Origin: Schistocerca nitens
Lineage: Eukaryota; Arthropoda; Insecta; Orthoptera; Acrididae
Direction of reading: 5' to 3'
DNA: 64,000 nucleotides
Assembly (NCBI RefSeq): GCF_023898315.1
Contig: NC_064619.1
Location: 303,404,150 to 303,468,149, forward strand
Below the pieces are notes generated by a model. The model saw nothing but the letters and a program-made list of their open reading frames with translations. It was not told the DNA's origin and made no database searches. Position numbers and translations under genes: made by a program. Of this stretch, positions 34,911-45,259 are shown in pieces. Position 1 is the stretch's first letter, and every line of letters begins with the position of its first letter.

Positions 34911-36870
34911 GTTGTTGTTGTGGTCTTCAGTCCTGAGACTGGTTTGATGCAGCTCTCCATACTACTCTATCCTGTGCAAGCTTCTTCATCTCCCAGTACC
35001 TACTGCAACCTACATCCTTCTGAATCTGCTTAGTGTATTCATCTCTTGGTCTCCCACTACGATTTTTACTCTCCACGCTGCCCTCCAATGCTAAATTTGT
35101 GATCCCTTGATGCCTCAAAACATGTCCTACCAACCGATCCCTTCTTCTAGTCAAGTTGTGCCACAAACTTCTCTTCTCCCCAGTCCTATTCAATACCTCC
35201 TCATTAGTTACGTGATCTACCCACCTTATCTTCAGCATTCTTCTGTAGCACCACATTTCAAAAGCTTCTATTCTCTTCTTTTCCAAACTAATTATCGTCC
35301 ATGTTTCACTTCCATACATGGCTACACTCCATACAAATACTTTCAGAAACGACTTCCTGACACTTAAATCTATACTCTACGTTAACAAATTTCTCTTCTT
35401 CAGAAACGATTTCCTTGCCATTGCCAGTCTACATTTTATATCCTCTCTACTTCGACCATCATCAGTCATTTTACTCCCTAAATAGCAAAACTCCTTTACT
35501 ACTTTAAGTGTCTCATTTCATAATTTAATTCCCTCAGCATCACCCGATTTAATTTGACTACATTCCATTATCCTCGTTTTGCTTTTGTTGATGTTCTTCT
35601 TATATCCTCCTTTCAAGACACTGTCCATTCCGTTCAACTGCTCTTCCAAGTCCTTTGCTGTCTCTGACAGAATTACAATGTCATCGGCGAACCTCAAAGT
35701 TTTTACTTCTTCTCCATGAATTTTAATACCTACTCCAAATTTTTCTTTTGTTTCCTTTACTGCTTGCTCAATATACAGATTGAATAACATCGGGGAGAGG
35801 CTACAACCCAGTCTCACTCCTTTCCCAACCACTGCTTCCCTTTCATGCCCCTCGACTCTTATAACTGCCACCTGGTTTCTGTAAAAATTGTAAATAGCCT
35901 TTCGCTCCCTGTATTTTACCCCTGCCACCTTCAGAATTTGAAAGACAGTATTTCAGTTAACATTGTCAAAAGCTTTCTCTAAGTCTACAAATGCTAGAAA
36001 CGTAGGTTTGCCTTTTCTTAATTTTTCTTCTAAGATAAGTCGTAAGGTTAGTATTGCCTCACGTGTTCCAACATTTCTACAGAATCCAAACTGATCTTCC
36101 CCGAGTTCCGGTTCTACCAGTTTTTCCATTCGTCTGTAAAGAATTCGCGTTAGTATTTTGCATCCGTGACTTATTAAACTGATAGTTCGGTAATTTTCAC
36201 ATCTGTCTACACCTGCTCTCTTTGGGATTGGAATTATTATATTCTTCTTGAAGTCTGAGGGTATTTCGCATGTCTCATACATCTTGCTCACCAGATGGTA
36301 GAGTTTTGTCATGACTGGCTCTCCCAAGGCCATCAGTAGTTCTAATGGAATGTTGTCTACTCCCGAGGCCTTGTTTCGACTCAGGTCTTTCAGTGCTCTG
36401 TCAAACTCTTCACGCAGTATCTTATATCCCATTTCGTCTTCATCTACATCCTCTTCCATTTCCATAATATTGTCCTCAAGTACATCGCCCTTGTATAAAC
36501 CCTCTATATACTCCTTCCACCTTTCTGCCTTCCCTTCTGTGCTTAGAACTGGGTGGCCATCTGAGCTCTTGATATTCATACAAGTGGTTCTCTTCTCTCC
36601 AAAGGTCTCTTTAACTTTCCTGTAGGCAGTATCTATCTTACCCCTAGTGAGACAAGCCTCTACATTCTTACATTTGTCCTCTAGCCGTCCCTGCTTAGCC
36701 ATTTTGCACTTCCTGTCAATCTCATTTTTGAGACGTTTGTATTCCTTTTTGCCTGCTTCATTTACTGCATTTTTATATTTTCTCATTTCATCAATTAAAT
36801 TCAGTATTTCTTCTGTTACCCAAGGATTTCTATTAGCCCTCGTCTTTTTACCTACTTGATCGTCTGCTGC
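34911..36870 (-). mobile_element. RTE-like LINE, 5'-truncated copy 4
   Basis: The minus-strand 3' end is at the left with a (CAA)n tail; the right end is truncated between endonuclease and RT, where it stops matching the full-length copy (GGCAGCAG region). CTTTTT occurs at 34905-34910 and 36871-36876 and may be a short target duplication, but it is low in complexity. Confidence 0.9.
34927..36870 (-). pseudogene. LINE copy 4 reverse transcriptase, three open segments
   Basis: Open segments are 35953-36903 (linker and start of RT, including FLAFVDLEKAFDNVN at its end), 35518-35928 (VRLGCSLSPMLFNLYIEQ and LRFADDIVILSE, with FADD intact) and 34927-35319 (MYGSETWTIISLEKKRIEAF to WRAASNQSQD). Stops or shifts occur near 35940, 35518 and 35320. 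The first segment's open frame runs a few codons beyond the LINE boundary into flanking DNA. Dead by truncation and breaks. Confidence 0.9.
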
Positions 36871-36876
36871 CTTTTT

Positions 36877-37324
36877 ATCCATTGATTTTTGGTCATACTG
36901 CAACTAAGTTTGCGCATTACAGTGAATATATAGGGGTGTTGCCATGCCATTTGTCTCTACCATGATATATGTGATTTTATATATACTCTTTTCTTGCTGG
37001 TATTGCTACTTTGATTATTTGCTTGATTTAAGCCACTTCTTTAATGTTAATATGTGCTGTTTTTTGATATTTTTGCTCTTTAAGGTCAAAAATTCTTGTC
37101 ACACAGCAACTAGATTTGTACATTACTCTGACATGTGGATTTTTAAATAACTTTGAAATACTGATTATTTGCTTAGTTTTAAGACATTTCGTCAGTGTTA
37201 AGATGTACTGTATTCTGATTTTTTTCTTTTTTTACTCTTTGGGGTTATATCTTTCTCATTTTGTTTCTCAATGTAATATGTATACTAGTTCACCATTGAA
37301 GTACATTGCCTGGACATACCCCTT
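36877..37324. other. unassigned AT-rich sequence with a diverged internal duplication
   Basis: Two stretches, about 37010-37120 and 37160-37270, share GATTATTTGCTT followed by parallel but diverged text, suggesting an old tandem duplication of roughly 150 bp. No gene seen. Confidence 0.45.
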
Positions 37325-37520
37325 GGCCGGCCGAAGTGGCCGAGCGCTTCTAGGCGCTACAGTCTGGAACTGCGCGACCGCTACGGTCGCAGGTTCGTAT
37401 CCTGCCTCAGGCATGGATGTGTGTGATGTCCTTAGGTTAGTTAGGTTTAAGTAGTTCTAAGTTCTAGGGGACTGATGATCTCAGATGTTGAGTCCCATAG
37501 TGCTCAGAGCCATTTGAACC
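37325..37520 (+). mobile_element. tRNA-derived SINE (Ser/Leu-like head), plus orientation
   Basis: The tRNA-like head is at the left (GGCCGAAGTGGCCGAGCGCT, box B GCAGGTTCGTATCCTGCC) and the tail GAGCCATTTGAACC at the right. This is the only plus-strand copy of the family here. Flanks CATACCCCTT and CATAGCCTCTT are only loosely alike. Confidence 0.93.
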
Positions 37521-37796
37521 ATAGCCTCTTCTTTTATATGAAGCATTTGTACTTTTTTGCGTTCTGCACGGATATTGAAATATTTTCATTCGAGCCACTG
37601 TTAGCTCTCACATCTTATTTGATTATTCCCTGGCTTGTCATTAGCCTCTACTGCACTTAATATTATACGTACTATGAGGTCTCGCGAAGACATGTTTGTA
37701 ATGAGTGGTTAGGTTCTTGCTAGTGTGGATGTACTATTTTTAGCACATTCTTAACTTGCTACCTTCTCATTACTGCCAATATAAAATACTACTGGT

Positions 37797-38075
37797 GCTG
37801 GTGCCAGTGGAACTGCAAGATTGTCCTGCACTGGTCAGTGATATCAAACACATCTCATGTTGGTGCCAGTAGGACTACGAGATTGTCCTTCACTGGCCAA
37901 TAATACCAAACACTCCTGACGGTGCCAGTGGGGCTGCGAGATTGATCCGCACTGCTCGTTTCTACCTAGTACTTCTGATGACAGTGCTAGTGGATCTGCA
38001 AGATTGTCTCACTGTGCTTTTCAAACAATATTTACACTGTCGTTGTCTCTGGGACTGCAAGATTTCTTGCTGCAG
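37797..38075. repeat. diverged tandem repeat of about 65 bp, 4-5 units
   Basis: Each unit has GGTGCCAGTGG, then CTGCAAGATTGTC, then a CACTGG-like stretch and ACCAAACACT. Units begin near 37799, 37861, 37921, 37982 and, weakly, 38040. Confidence 0.82.
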
Positions 38076-38299
38076 CTAACATTAAAACAAAAAAGTATGA
38101 ATTTTACCATCTTGAACAAACATTTTCTCAATTTTCTGATGTCGTACTTAGAATTAGTACAATGTCATAGTGTGATTTAGTGAATAGCTAACGAAAGAAC
38201 TGATTAGAAGTAAAGAACAAATTTTATGCATTTCTTTAAGTATATAAACTATTGAGCTCTCTGCCTAATTTGCGTGATAAATTTGATATTTGACTGAAG

Positions 38300-39405
38300 T
38301 AAGGGGAGTGGTGAGGTTAGGCAGTTTCAGGGCAGCTTGCATTGTTGCCATATTCATCCAAGAAGATGAATCCAATATGGTGGCCATAGATGTGGCACCA
38401 TCGCACTGATGTCATGGCGGGAAATTCAAACTTTGGCTTGAAATAGGGCAATTGGGGTACCCCCACTAACCTAAATCACCATACCCCTCCCACCATTCCT
38501 TTGACGTCAACCACCCACCACCACCACCTGGAAATGGTGGGAAACTGTCAGTCTCTGTCCACTTGTTGGAGAGGAGAACTGGGAAGAGTCTGTAACACAG
38601 TCGCTGCAAGGAAGGAGGATTTCCATCAAGGTAGTGAATACATTTGAACTTCTAAGAAAATAAGCATAATATTGGAAAAAAATTGTATGAACTTGCAGCT
38701 ACTGCGATATTCCAGACAGCTGCCTCATCAGAAGAGCAATTTTCAACACATCAGCTATTTCCGACTTATTTTATCACGGATCTTTAGATGTTTTTTACTG
38801 TTGTTACCTACTGTTAAAACTTGTATCACATTGTAACCCCCATGTAAAAGACATAGCTTCACAGCTCTGATAAAGATGAACTTGAGGAATTTTCCATGTA
38901 CACAGATGCTGAAGCCACAACACACGACTGAAAGTGTATGTCACTTGAAATTCTCCTTCTACCACGTAGTTGAAGGCTGCTCGACGCTTTAGAGGAGAAC
39001 AAGTAGACGTGACGAATCACAGACATGCATAAACATCAAACAATGAACAAAACACACTCAAGACACACGCGAAGCATGATAGTACCACCACAAAAAACGT
39101 TTCTCGCCGAAAAAAGTACACTAACCTTACCTTCCCATCCAACAGCTGACTGATGGCGGCCATTTCCAAGGGTGGGGTGGTGGAGGGATGACATCATAGG
39201 AATGGGGGAGTGGTGGGGGAGGTAAGTTAGTGGAGGCACTCCAACTGCCCGATATACCACAAAAATTTGAGTTTCCACCCATGACATCATTGTGATGTTG
39301 CCACATCTATGTCAGCCATCTCTGATCCATCATCTAGGATAAATTTGGTAACAATGCAAGTTGTCCCAGAAACCAACAAGCCTCACTACCCAGGATTTTT
39401 TAAGG
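38300..39405. mobile_element. foldback-like element with long diverged inverted arms
   Basis: The left arm (about 38300-38560) and the complement of the right arm (about 39120-39405) share, in order, GTGGTGAGG, CTTGCATTGTT, CATAGATGTGGCA, GATGTCATGG, CCACTAAC and GGAAATGG. The arms are about 270 bp and surround some 560 bp with no ORF of note. This architecture fits a non-autonomous DNA element with long terminal inverted repeats. The exact ends and target duplication are unclear. Confidence 0.7.
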
Positions 39406-40165
39406 AATAAACTTTTAAAGGTCACGTAAGAGTTTCTATGGAAGGATTTCTCTTAGGTGAGGGCTAGTTTACGTTCTGCAATTAGTGTCGTATTTAGTAC
39501 CGATATTTTCTTTTTTGTGATATTCATGATTTTCAGGTGAACTTTGTTTTACTTGACTACTTGTATCAGTATTGTGCTTAACGCTCCTTACATTTCATTA
39601 ATTTGAGTGAACTGAGAATTGATTCTATGCTAATAATCCAGTTGTGTGTAAACAAGTTAACGCGATTCCGTTGCTCGAAGGAGTATGGAAGTGTAAAGCC
39701 ACAATTGAGAGTTTGACGACACATTAACAGTCAAGGGCGCTGATTTTTGGAGATACGAGTTCTGTTTTTTGCCAAAAATTTTACAGTTTTACATAAAAAA
39801 GGATGGCGGTGTAAGGATACCGCTGTCGATAAATTTGTTGAAATAATCGAGTAAGACCACTCAGTTCAGGTGGATACCCTATCGTTAGCATTCTAGAAGG
39901 TTCCAGGAGGAACAGATGAGGCCAAAAGTCAAGAACTCTCCTATTAGATCGCGTGCGCTTGGGCAGACGCGCCAGACGCAGTTCACAGTTGGACGGTTGG
40001 GCGGTGGTGACGGACGGACTGTGGCCCCAGTGTTGGAGAAAGTTTAACATGGCTAATAATTATTTGCGTTATTGATATATTGAGAAGTACACTGAATGGA
40101 CGAAGTGTTTTATAAATGTGGAGGAAGTTCTGTTAACGTATTTCCAAAGTAGCAAGAGTTAAAAT
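39406..40165. other. unassigned sequence
   Basis: No gene or clear repeat seen. The small ORF at 39781-40050 (minus) has no recognised domain. Confidence 0.4.
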
Positions 40166-40172
40166 TGGAAGA

Positions 40173-40379
40173 CAAAAAATGGTTCAAATGGCTCTGAGCA
40201 CTATGGGACTTAGCTTCTGAGGTCATCAGTCCCCTAGAACTTAGAACTACTTAAACCTAACTAACCTAAGGACATCATACACATCCATGCCCGAGGCAGG
40301 ATTCGAACCCGCGACAGTAGGGATCGCGCGGTTCCAGACTGTAGCGCCTAGAACCGCTCGGCCACTCTGGCCGGCCAGG
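40173..40379 (-). mobile_element. tRNA-derived SINE (Ser/Leu-like head)
   Basis: Full-length copy with an A-rich tail at the left (CAAAAAATGG) and the head at the right. TGGAAGA lies at 40166-40172 and 40380-40386 as a 7-bp duplication. Confidence 0.92.
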
Positions 40380-40386
40380 TGGAAGA

Positions 40387-41223
40387 GAGGTTGCGGATTG
40401 TTACCAGTGTGATCGCCATTAATTCGACGTGGAAGTCTGAAACTTATTAAAGTGACCGTCAACATATCGGATGCTGGAAAAAGTTCTCGTTTGAGCTAAT
40501 GAGTCAGTTTAATCCTCCTGAACGTAATGTTCAAGCTAAGATTTTCGTTGTGGTTAGACCAAATCAGTGCTGTCAGACTATGTGAGACCGACGGAGACCA
40601 CTTACATGTCTCAAGTATTAATAAACTGTGGTTCTAACAAGTGACTTTTTATCATTGCAGAAATTTGTTACATACAGTGTGCGAAATTCCCATTACAAAC
40701 TTCTAGGACTTACTGTAGTGGTCCTGAAATTTCATTATGTTACTTTAGAGTTTTTGAAAATCAAATATTGTTAACGACGCACGTACCCATTTTTCTTTTA
40801 ACTTCTGAGGATTAACTGCGATCTTCACTGTGATATTTAATACCGTCACCATGTTTTCAATAGATTGCTTACATTGTTATCAACCTCTAGTCTGTTTCGC
40901 CGTATTTAACGGATGTTAGCACTTTTGGTTAAAGTAGACGCCGTTTGGGGTAGAGTCGGACACACAACATTGTATGAATTTTTCAGGTTTGATAACTTAC
41001 TCCAGAATCTATAAATCTTAAATCCTACTATTCCATCAAGTTTTGCTTTACAGAAATTTTTAACTTACTTGCAGTAAAATTGTGAAACATCATTGTGCCT
41101 CCATCTGCATACAATGTACCAGAGTTCACGAATGTGTATCACCGTTAGACTGTTAAACTTTTTAATAGCCAGTGGAGCATTATAACAAAATTAAGACAAA
41201 GTTTAAGCATACTGAATGTGAAA
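40387..41223. other. intergenic, downstream of the trypsin gene
   Basis: AT-rich sequence with no gene seen, ending at the poly(A) signal of the minus-strand protease gene. Confidence 0.5.
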
Positions 41224-41229
41224 TTTATT
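41224..41229 (-). terminator. poly(A) signal of the trypsin-like gene
   Basis: AATAAA on the minus strand, about 100 bp after the TAA stop at 41331-41333. This is a normal distance for an insect mRNA 3' end. Confidence 0.7.
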
Positions 41230-41330
41230 ACATGCAGACATTATTTATGTTCACAACAGCAAACCTGCAAAAAATTAACGCCAAGTTCAAGTAAATGACA
41301 ATTATTTGTGCAGTGTAGCTGATCCATGGT

Positions 41331-41931
41331 TTAGACGCCAGAAGCTTGTTGGATCCAGGACCTGAGGTTGGCTACGTTGGCGTAGACTCCCGGGTAGTTG
41401 GCTAAGGCGCATCCGTTGCCAAAGGAGACGATGCCCACCTGGGTGGAGCCGGACACCAGAGGACCGCCGCTGTCTCCCTGGCAGGCGTCCTTGCCGCCTC
41501 CGGTCACTCCAGCGCAGATCATGCGGCTGGTGATGCTGCCGTACGAGCGGTTGCACGTGTTGCGGTCTATGATCTGGACGGTGACACCTAGTAGCGTGTT
41601 GGAGGCACTGCCGCCAGACGAGGTGGTTCCCCAGCCAGTGACTGTTACTGAGGTTCCGGCAGAGGGCTCTGACGATGCGAGACCCACGGCCTGCACGTTG
41701 CTGTTGAAGCTGAAGGCGTTAGAAACTTGGACGACGCAGATGTCGTAGTCGTTGCCACTGTAGCTTCCGTGAATGTAGCCAGTGGCGATGTTGTGCGTGG
41801 TACCTCCACTACCCCTGGTGGAGGTGCCAGCCCGCAACAGCATTTGGTTGATGGAGAATCCATCCACACAGTGGGCTGCAGAGAGAGCCCAGCTGTTGCT
41901 AATGATGGAGGCGCCGCACATGTAGTTGCCA
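41331..41931 (-). CDS. trypsin-like gene, exon 2 (catalytic domain)
   Basis: This exon carries residues 57-256, including all three catalytic residues and the TAA stop. It begins right after the acceptor (pyrimidine-rich GTTCTCTTCCCCTCAG). Two further open frames overlap it on either strand; they are shadows with no domain. Confidence 0.95.
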
Positions 41932-44900
41932 CTGAGGGGAAGAGAACAAGCAGTATTAACAAAGGACTGTAAGAGGTTCACCTTATGAATCTGCACCATG
42001 TCAATAACTCAAAGAAACTGAGTTCATCTGTTGCAAGAAAATTAAGTAATGTGTTGAAAGCAGGAACAGAATGTAAAATACATTCATAAAGGTGTACAAG
42101 CTTGGTCGTCAGTGTCACCCAGAGAACAGCACAGTTTTGTAGATCTCCTTCAATTTCGCAATAATTATAAATGTTAATGTTGCAGCAACCATCATCTGAA
42201 CATTCAATTGTCTTACATCATCGAATAAAATTGCAAGGGTGTGTATATAAATGTGTTCCAAATTTATTTCTTTTCTTTTGGAATAACGTAAACTCAAATT
42301 ACATCCAAGAAGAAAGTTTAGCGACATCGGTACCATTAGCTTATGAAGTGACCTAGTTTGGAGACTAAGGTTTGTAGTTGCACCAGGAATATCCTGGAGA
42401 GAAAATCCTAACAGCACGAAACAGTACCATGCTTTGCTGATACGGACTGGAAAAGTTAAAAATTTGCTAAAGGACATCTATAATTAACATTTTATCTTTA
42501 AAAGTAATCAGAAAAGGTGAAATCGGTCTTTAACATGACTAATTTATGCAACTCGTCATTTTCAGTGCTCACACTGTGGAGGTAGAAATAATTGTACTCC
42601 ATAAGTTTCTTAAAATCCGAGTGTTACTTGATAATGTTTAATAGTCGTACCCTCGCAGTATCAAACCAATTTGAAAACTGTCAGCCAGCAATGGACAATG
42701 ATTTTATTTCAAAAATAATCTAGTCTGTGGAGTATCGTGCAAACAAAAATATCTTGAAAGATTTGATAATCAAGTTACCACAATGGTTGGAAATGGGCAC
42801 ATCAAACTCAGTGCCATGTTAGATGCCATCCCGAAAGCAGAATTCCAAGGAACCATTAATATTTCACCTAATGTTTCGTGAGAGTATCATATAATGCGTA
42901 TGACCATCGCAATATTTTTTTATTAATGTAAGGAATCTCATGTGGCGACCTGAATGAGGGTGTAGATATTTCACTGATGTTACTACGGAAGGCACGTACT
43001 ATCCAGTTGTAAAATGTATATCAAAAACAAATCTAGTCAGTTTCTCATTGTGACTGACCTGGCCAAATGCCACTATTACCGTAACACTTACTGTCCTGTA
43101 TTATTGCGGCACAAAGATAGTGCGGTTCTACGAAAACTATGAAAGTCCAAAAGTTACTTACAAGAGCGTCTGACATTTGACAGTGGCTATTTTAGTAAGA
43201 ATGTTAGTGACCCTACAATTGAGGAAGACGCTGTGTGTACGTGTCGTGAAATACTCAATTAAAAGCACAGGACTAAGTGAAACCTCAATTGTATCAGTGC
43301 TTGGAAAACAAGCAATATTTGAAAAATTTTAATTCCACATAAAGCCACTGATCAGAAGAAATTGATTGTAATGATTTTCTTTGCATAAATACTGGTTCCA
43401 GTCAGAAAATATTCTACCGAATGTCTTATCTCGTTCCGATAATGGGCCGTTCGTTTTTGTGTAACAATAACTCGTACTTAGGTTAAATTACGAAAAAATG
43501 ACGTAATTGAGTTACGGTATGACTATGATAGAGTTATTACTTATTCTCCACAATTACACGTACCTCTTAGATGTGGAAAAGCAGACTAATTATTGATATT
43601 AAGTGTGAAGGAAGTTTTTGACCAGTACTTCACACCATAGCTACGAAAACCATTACATTCAAAAGACAAAGAATGCACCCAGTAAGTACATTTTTCTGAG
43701 GAACATTCGCTCATACTTGCAGTCATTAGTTACACTCCAAAGCAATGTGAATATGAAACAACAGTTGACTTTCGACAAGTTTTGCCAAGATGCAATATAG
43801 ATTAAATGATCGAAAGCGCAGGACCTCAAATCTTTCTTTCTTTCTCAGGAGAAACATGAACACACTGATTGCGTCGAGAGAGAAATAAACAGGACCGAGC
43901 TTAGACTTGATTCATTTAGACAATGGTAGTGGAGGAAATGAAAACATAGTTTATCCTCTTTCAGGTAAATGTTAGCAGGTTTTGAGTCATGTAAAGTGTA
44001 GCGGAAAAAATTATCCTTTAGTTCTTTCATGCTGCCAGGGCTAATTTATGACAAAAACGTCAGTGCGCGAAGATATACGAGGCCTGTTCAGAAAGTAAGC
44101 TCCGATTGATTGCCAAATTGAAACCACAGTGAACATCAGAAATGTTTTACTTGTAACAATTAGCTACACCTTTCAGCTACTTCTCTACGTAGTCGCCGTT
44201 CTGACTTAGACTTTTGTCATAGCGTTGTACCAACTTTTCAATAGCCTCATCATAGAAGGCAGCCGCCAGTGCTTTCCGCCAATTCTCCACGCTGGCCTAC
44301 ACCTCGTTGTCTGTGTCAAAATGTTGTCTTCAAAGACAGCGGTTCATGACCAGAGATGAAACTCAGGGGGAGACAATTGCGGACTGTATTGTGGGTAATC
44401 TCACATTTCCATTTGAAAACGATGCAGGAGCATCTTCATTGCCCCTGCAGAATGCGGCTGAGAATTGTCTTGAAGAAGAAACAGCACGACAGTTATGTAA
44501 TGTTAGCTGCATAGCTTCAGGCGAAATTTCTCACCAGGCCCTCGTACTTGGCGGCAGACACTATTTTCTAGACATCTTTACGCACTCACTGCGAGCTCAG
44601 AAATGAGAAGAGCGACGTGATGCTAACTGGGGTTATACTAGAGACACTACCCAACACATCTGTGCAAAGCTTTATCGGATTTTCATAGTCGTTTCCATTT
44701 CGCGACCGATCGGAGCTTACTTTCTGAACGCCCCTCGTATCTTGCTGTTAGGCTCCAATGTAACAGCATGTCTGAGGAACGTTTCAAGAACTTGTAAGAA
44801 ACAAGGGACAGTTTCTGAAAAAGACAATATAAAATAGATACGAAGATTTTTTACCTTTTGACGAACTTATTTTTTGGTGGGTAGTCTTTCTAATCAACTC

Positions 44901-45186
44901 ATCAGTTCGTTATGGCTTTAGATACAGATAAAAACTACTTTTCGAAGTACTGATCATTGGCACATATTCGTATGGTTCGTATGGTAACATTCAAAACATA
45001 ATGGACTAGAACTCACATGGTGAAGTAGAGCTGCCATGGGTACTGGGAGATGCTGACAGCGGAACCCCCGACAATCCTGCCGTCCAGACGTGACCTCCAG
45101 GGCTTGCTTCCCGGGATGGGTTTCACCAGGGGACTGGCGCCACTGAGGGCCACCACCAGGAGCACAAGAAGCGCTGTACGAAACAT
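41331..45186 (-). CDS. trypsin-like serine protease zymogen, two coding exons
   Basis: A secreted S1-family endopeptidase, most likely a digestive trypsin cutting after Lys or Arg. Joining 45186-45017 to 41931-41331 gives 256 residues. Residues 1-17 are a signal peptide (MFRTALLVLLVVALSGA); a propeptide follows to Arg37, with IVGG at 38-41 as the activation site. The triad is His77 (SAAHC), Asp120 (YDIC) and Ser211 (GDSGGP). Asp205, six before Ser211, is the Asp189-equivalent that sets trypsin specificity; the Gly216 and Gly226 equivalents are also kept. Seven cysteines allow the three usual invertebrate disulfides plus one free Cys. The start is the ATG at 45186; the frame extends upstream only to a GTG. 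The donor is GTGAGT, the acceptor CTCAG, and a split Ile codon restores the frame. No damage is seen. Mature length of 219 fits the family. Tissue role is inferred. Confidence 0.95.
41932..45016 (-). other. intron of the trypsin-like gene
   Basis: The intron is 3085 bp with GT...AG ends. It contains a decayed mariner element at 44078-44737. The rest shows no gene; small ORFs here are unsupported. I cannot exclude an unseen short coding exon, but the frame joins correctly without one. Confidence 0.88.
44078..44737. mobile_element. internally deleted mariner-like element in the trypsin intron
   Basis: The 660-bp element is flanked by TA (44076-44077 and 44738-44739). Its ends read CGAGGCCTGTTCAGAAAGTA and, in complement from the right, CGAGGGGCGTTCAGAAAGTA, continuing as AGCTCCGAT on both. 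A minus-strand remnant near 44180-44300 reads WRKALAAAFYDEAIEKLVQR, like the C-terminus of mariner transposases. Most of the transposase is missing, so it could only move using another copy's enzyme. Confidence 0.88.
45017..45186 (-). CDS. trypsin-like gene, exon 1 (signal peptide, propeptide, activation site)
   Basis: This exon encodes residues 1-56 and two bases of codon 57. It covers the hydrophobic signal peptide, a Pro/Lys/Arg-containing propeptide ending DGR, the IVGG start of the mature enzyme and YPWQLYFT. Separating the secretion/activation module from the catalytic module by an intron is plausible for this family but not diagnostic. Confidence 0.93.
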
Positions 45187-45242
45187 CTCTCCGGGAATGA
45201 TCACGCCCTCTCCGGAAGTGATTTCGCCTCGCAGTGTGCTCC

Positions 45243-45250
45243 CTTATATA
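45243..45250 (-). promoter_or_regulatory. TATA box of the trypsin-like gene
   Basis: TATATAAG on the minus strand, about 57 bp upstream of the ATG. A TCACTT sequence about 25-30 bp further on (near 45216-45221) could serve as the initiator. Both are placed by sequence match and spacing only. Confidence 0.7.
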
Positions 45251-45259
45251 CGGCTTTGA

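Noticed and set aside
37325-37412. possible tRNA gene
   Set aside because: Box A and box B are present, but the sequence is the head of a SINE repeated many times in the window and cannot fold as a normal tRNA.
41398-41972. ORFs opposite the trypsin catalytic exon
   Set aside because: They arise from the biased codon use of the real exon and carry no domain.
44307-44606. 99-residue ORF in the trypsin intron
   Set aside because: It lies inside the deleted mariner and matches no protein; the mariner remnant is on the other strand.
45013-45204. six extra N-terminal residues before the trypsin Met
   Set aside because: The upstream frame starts at GTG, not ATG. The Met at 45186 begins a typical signal peptide.
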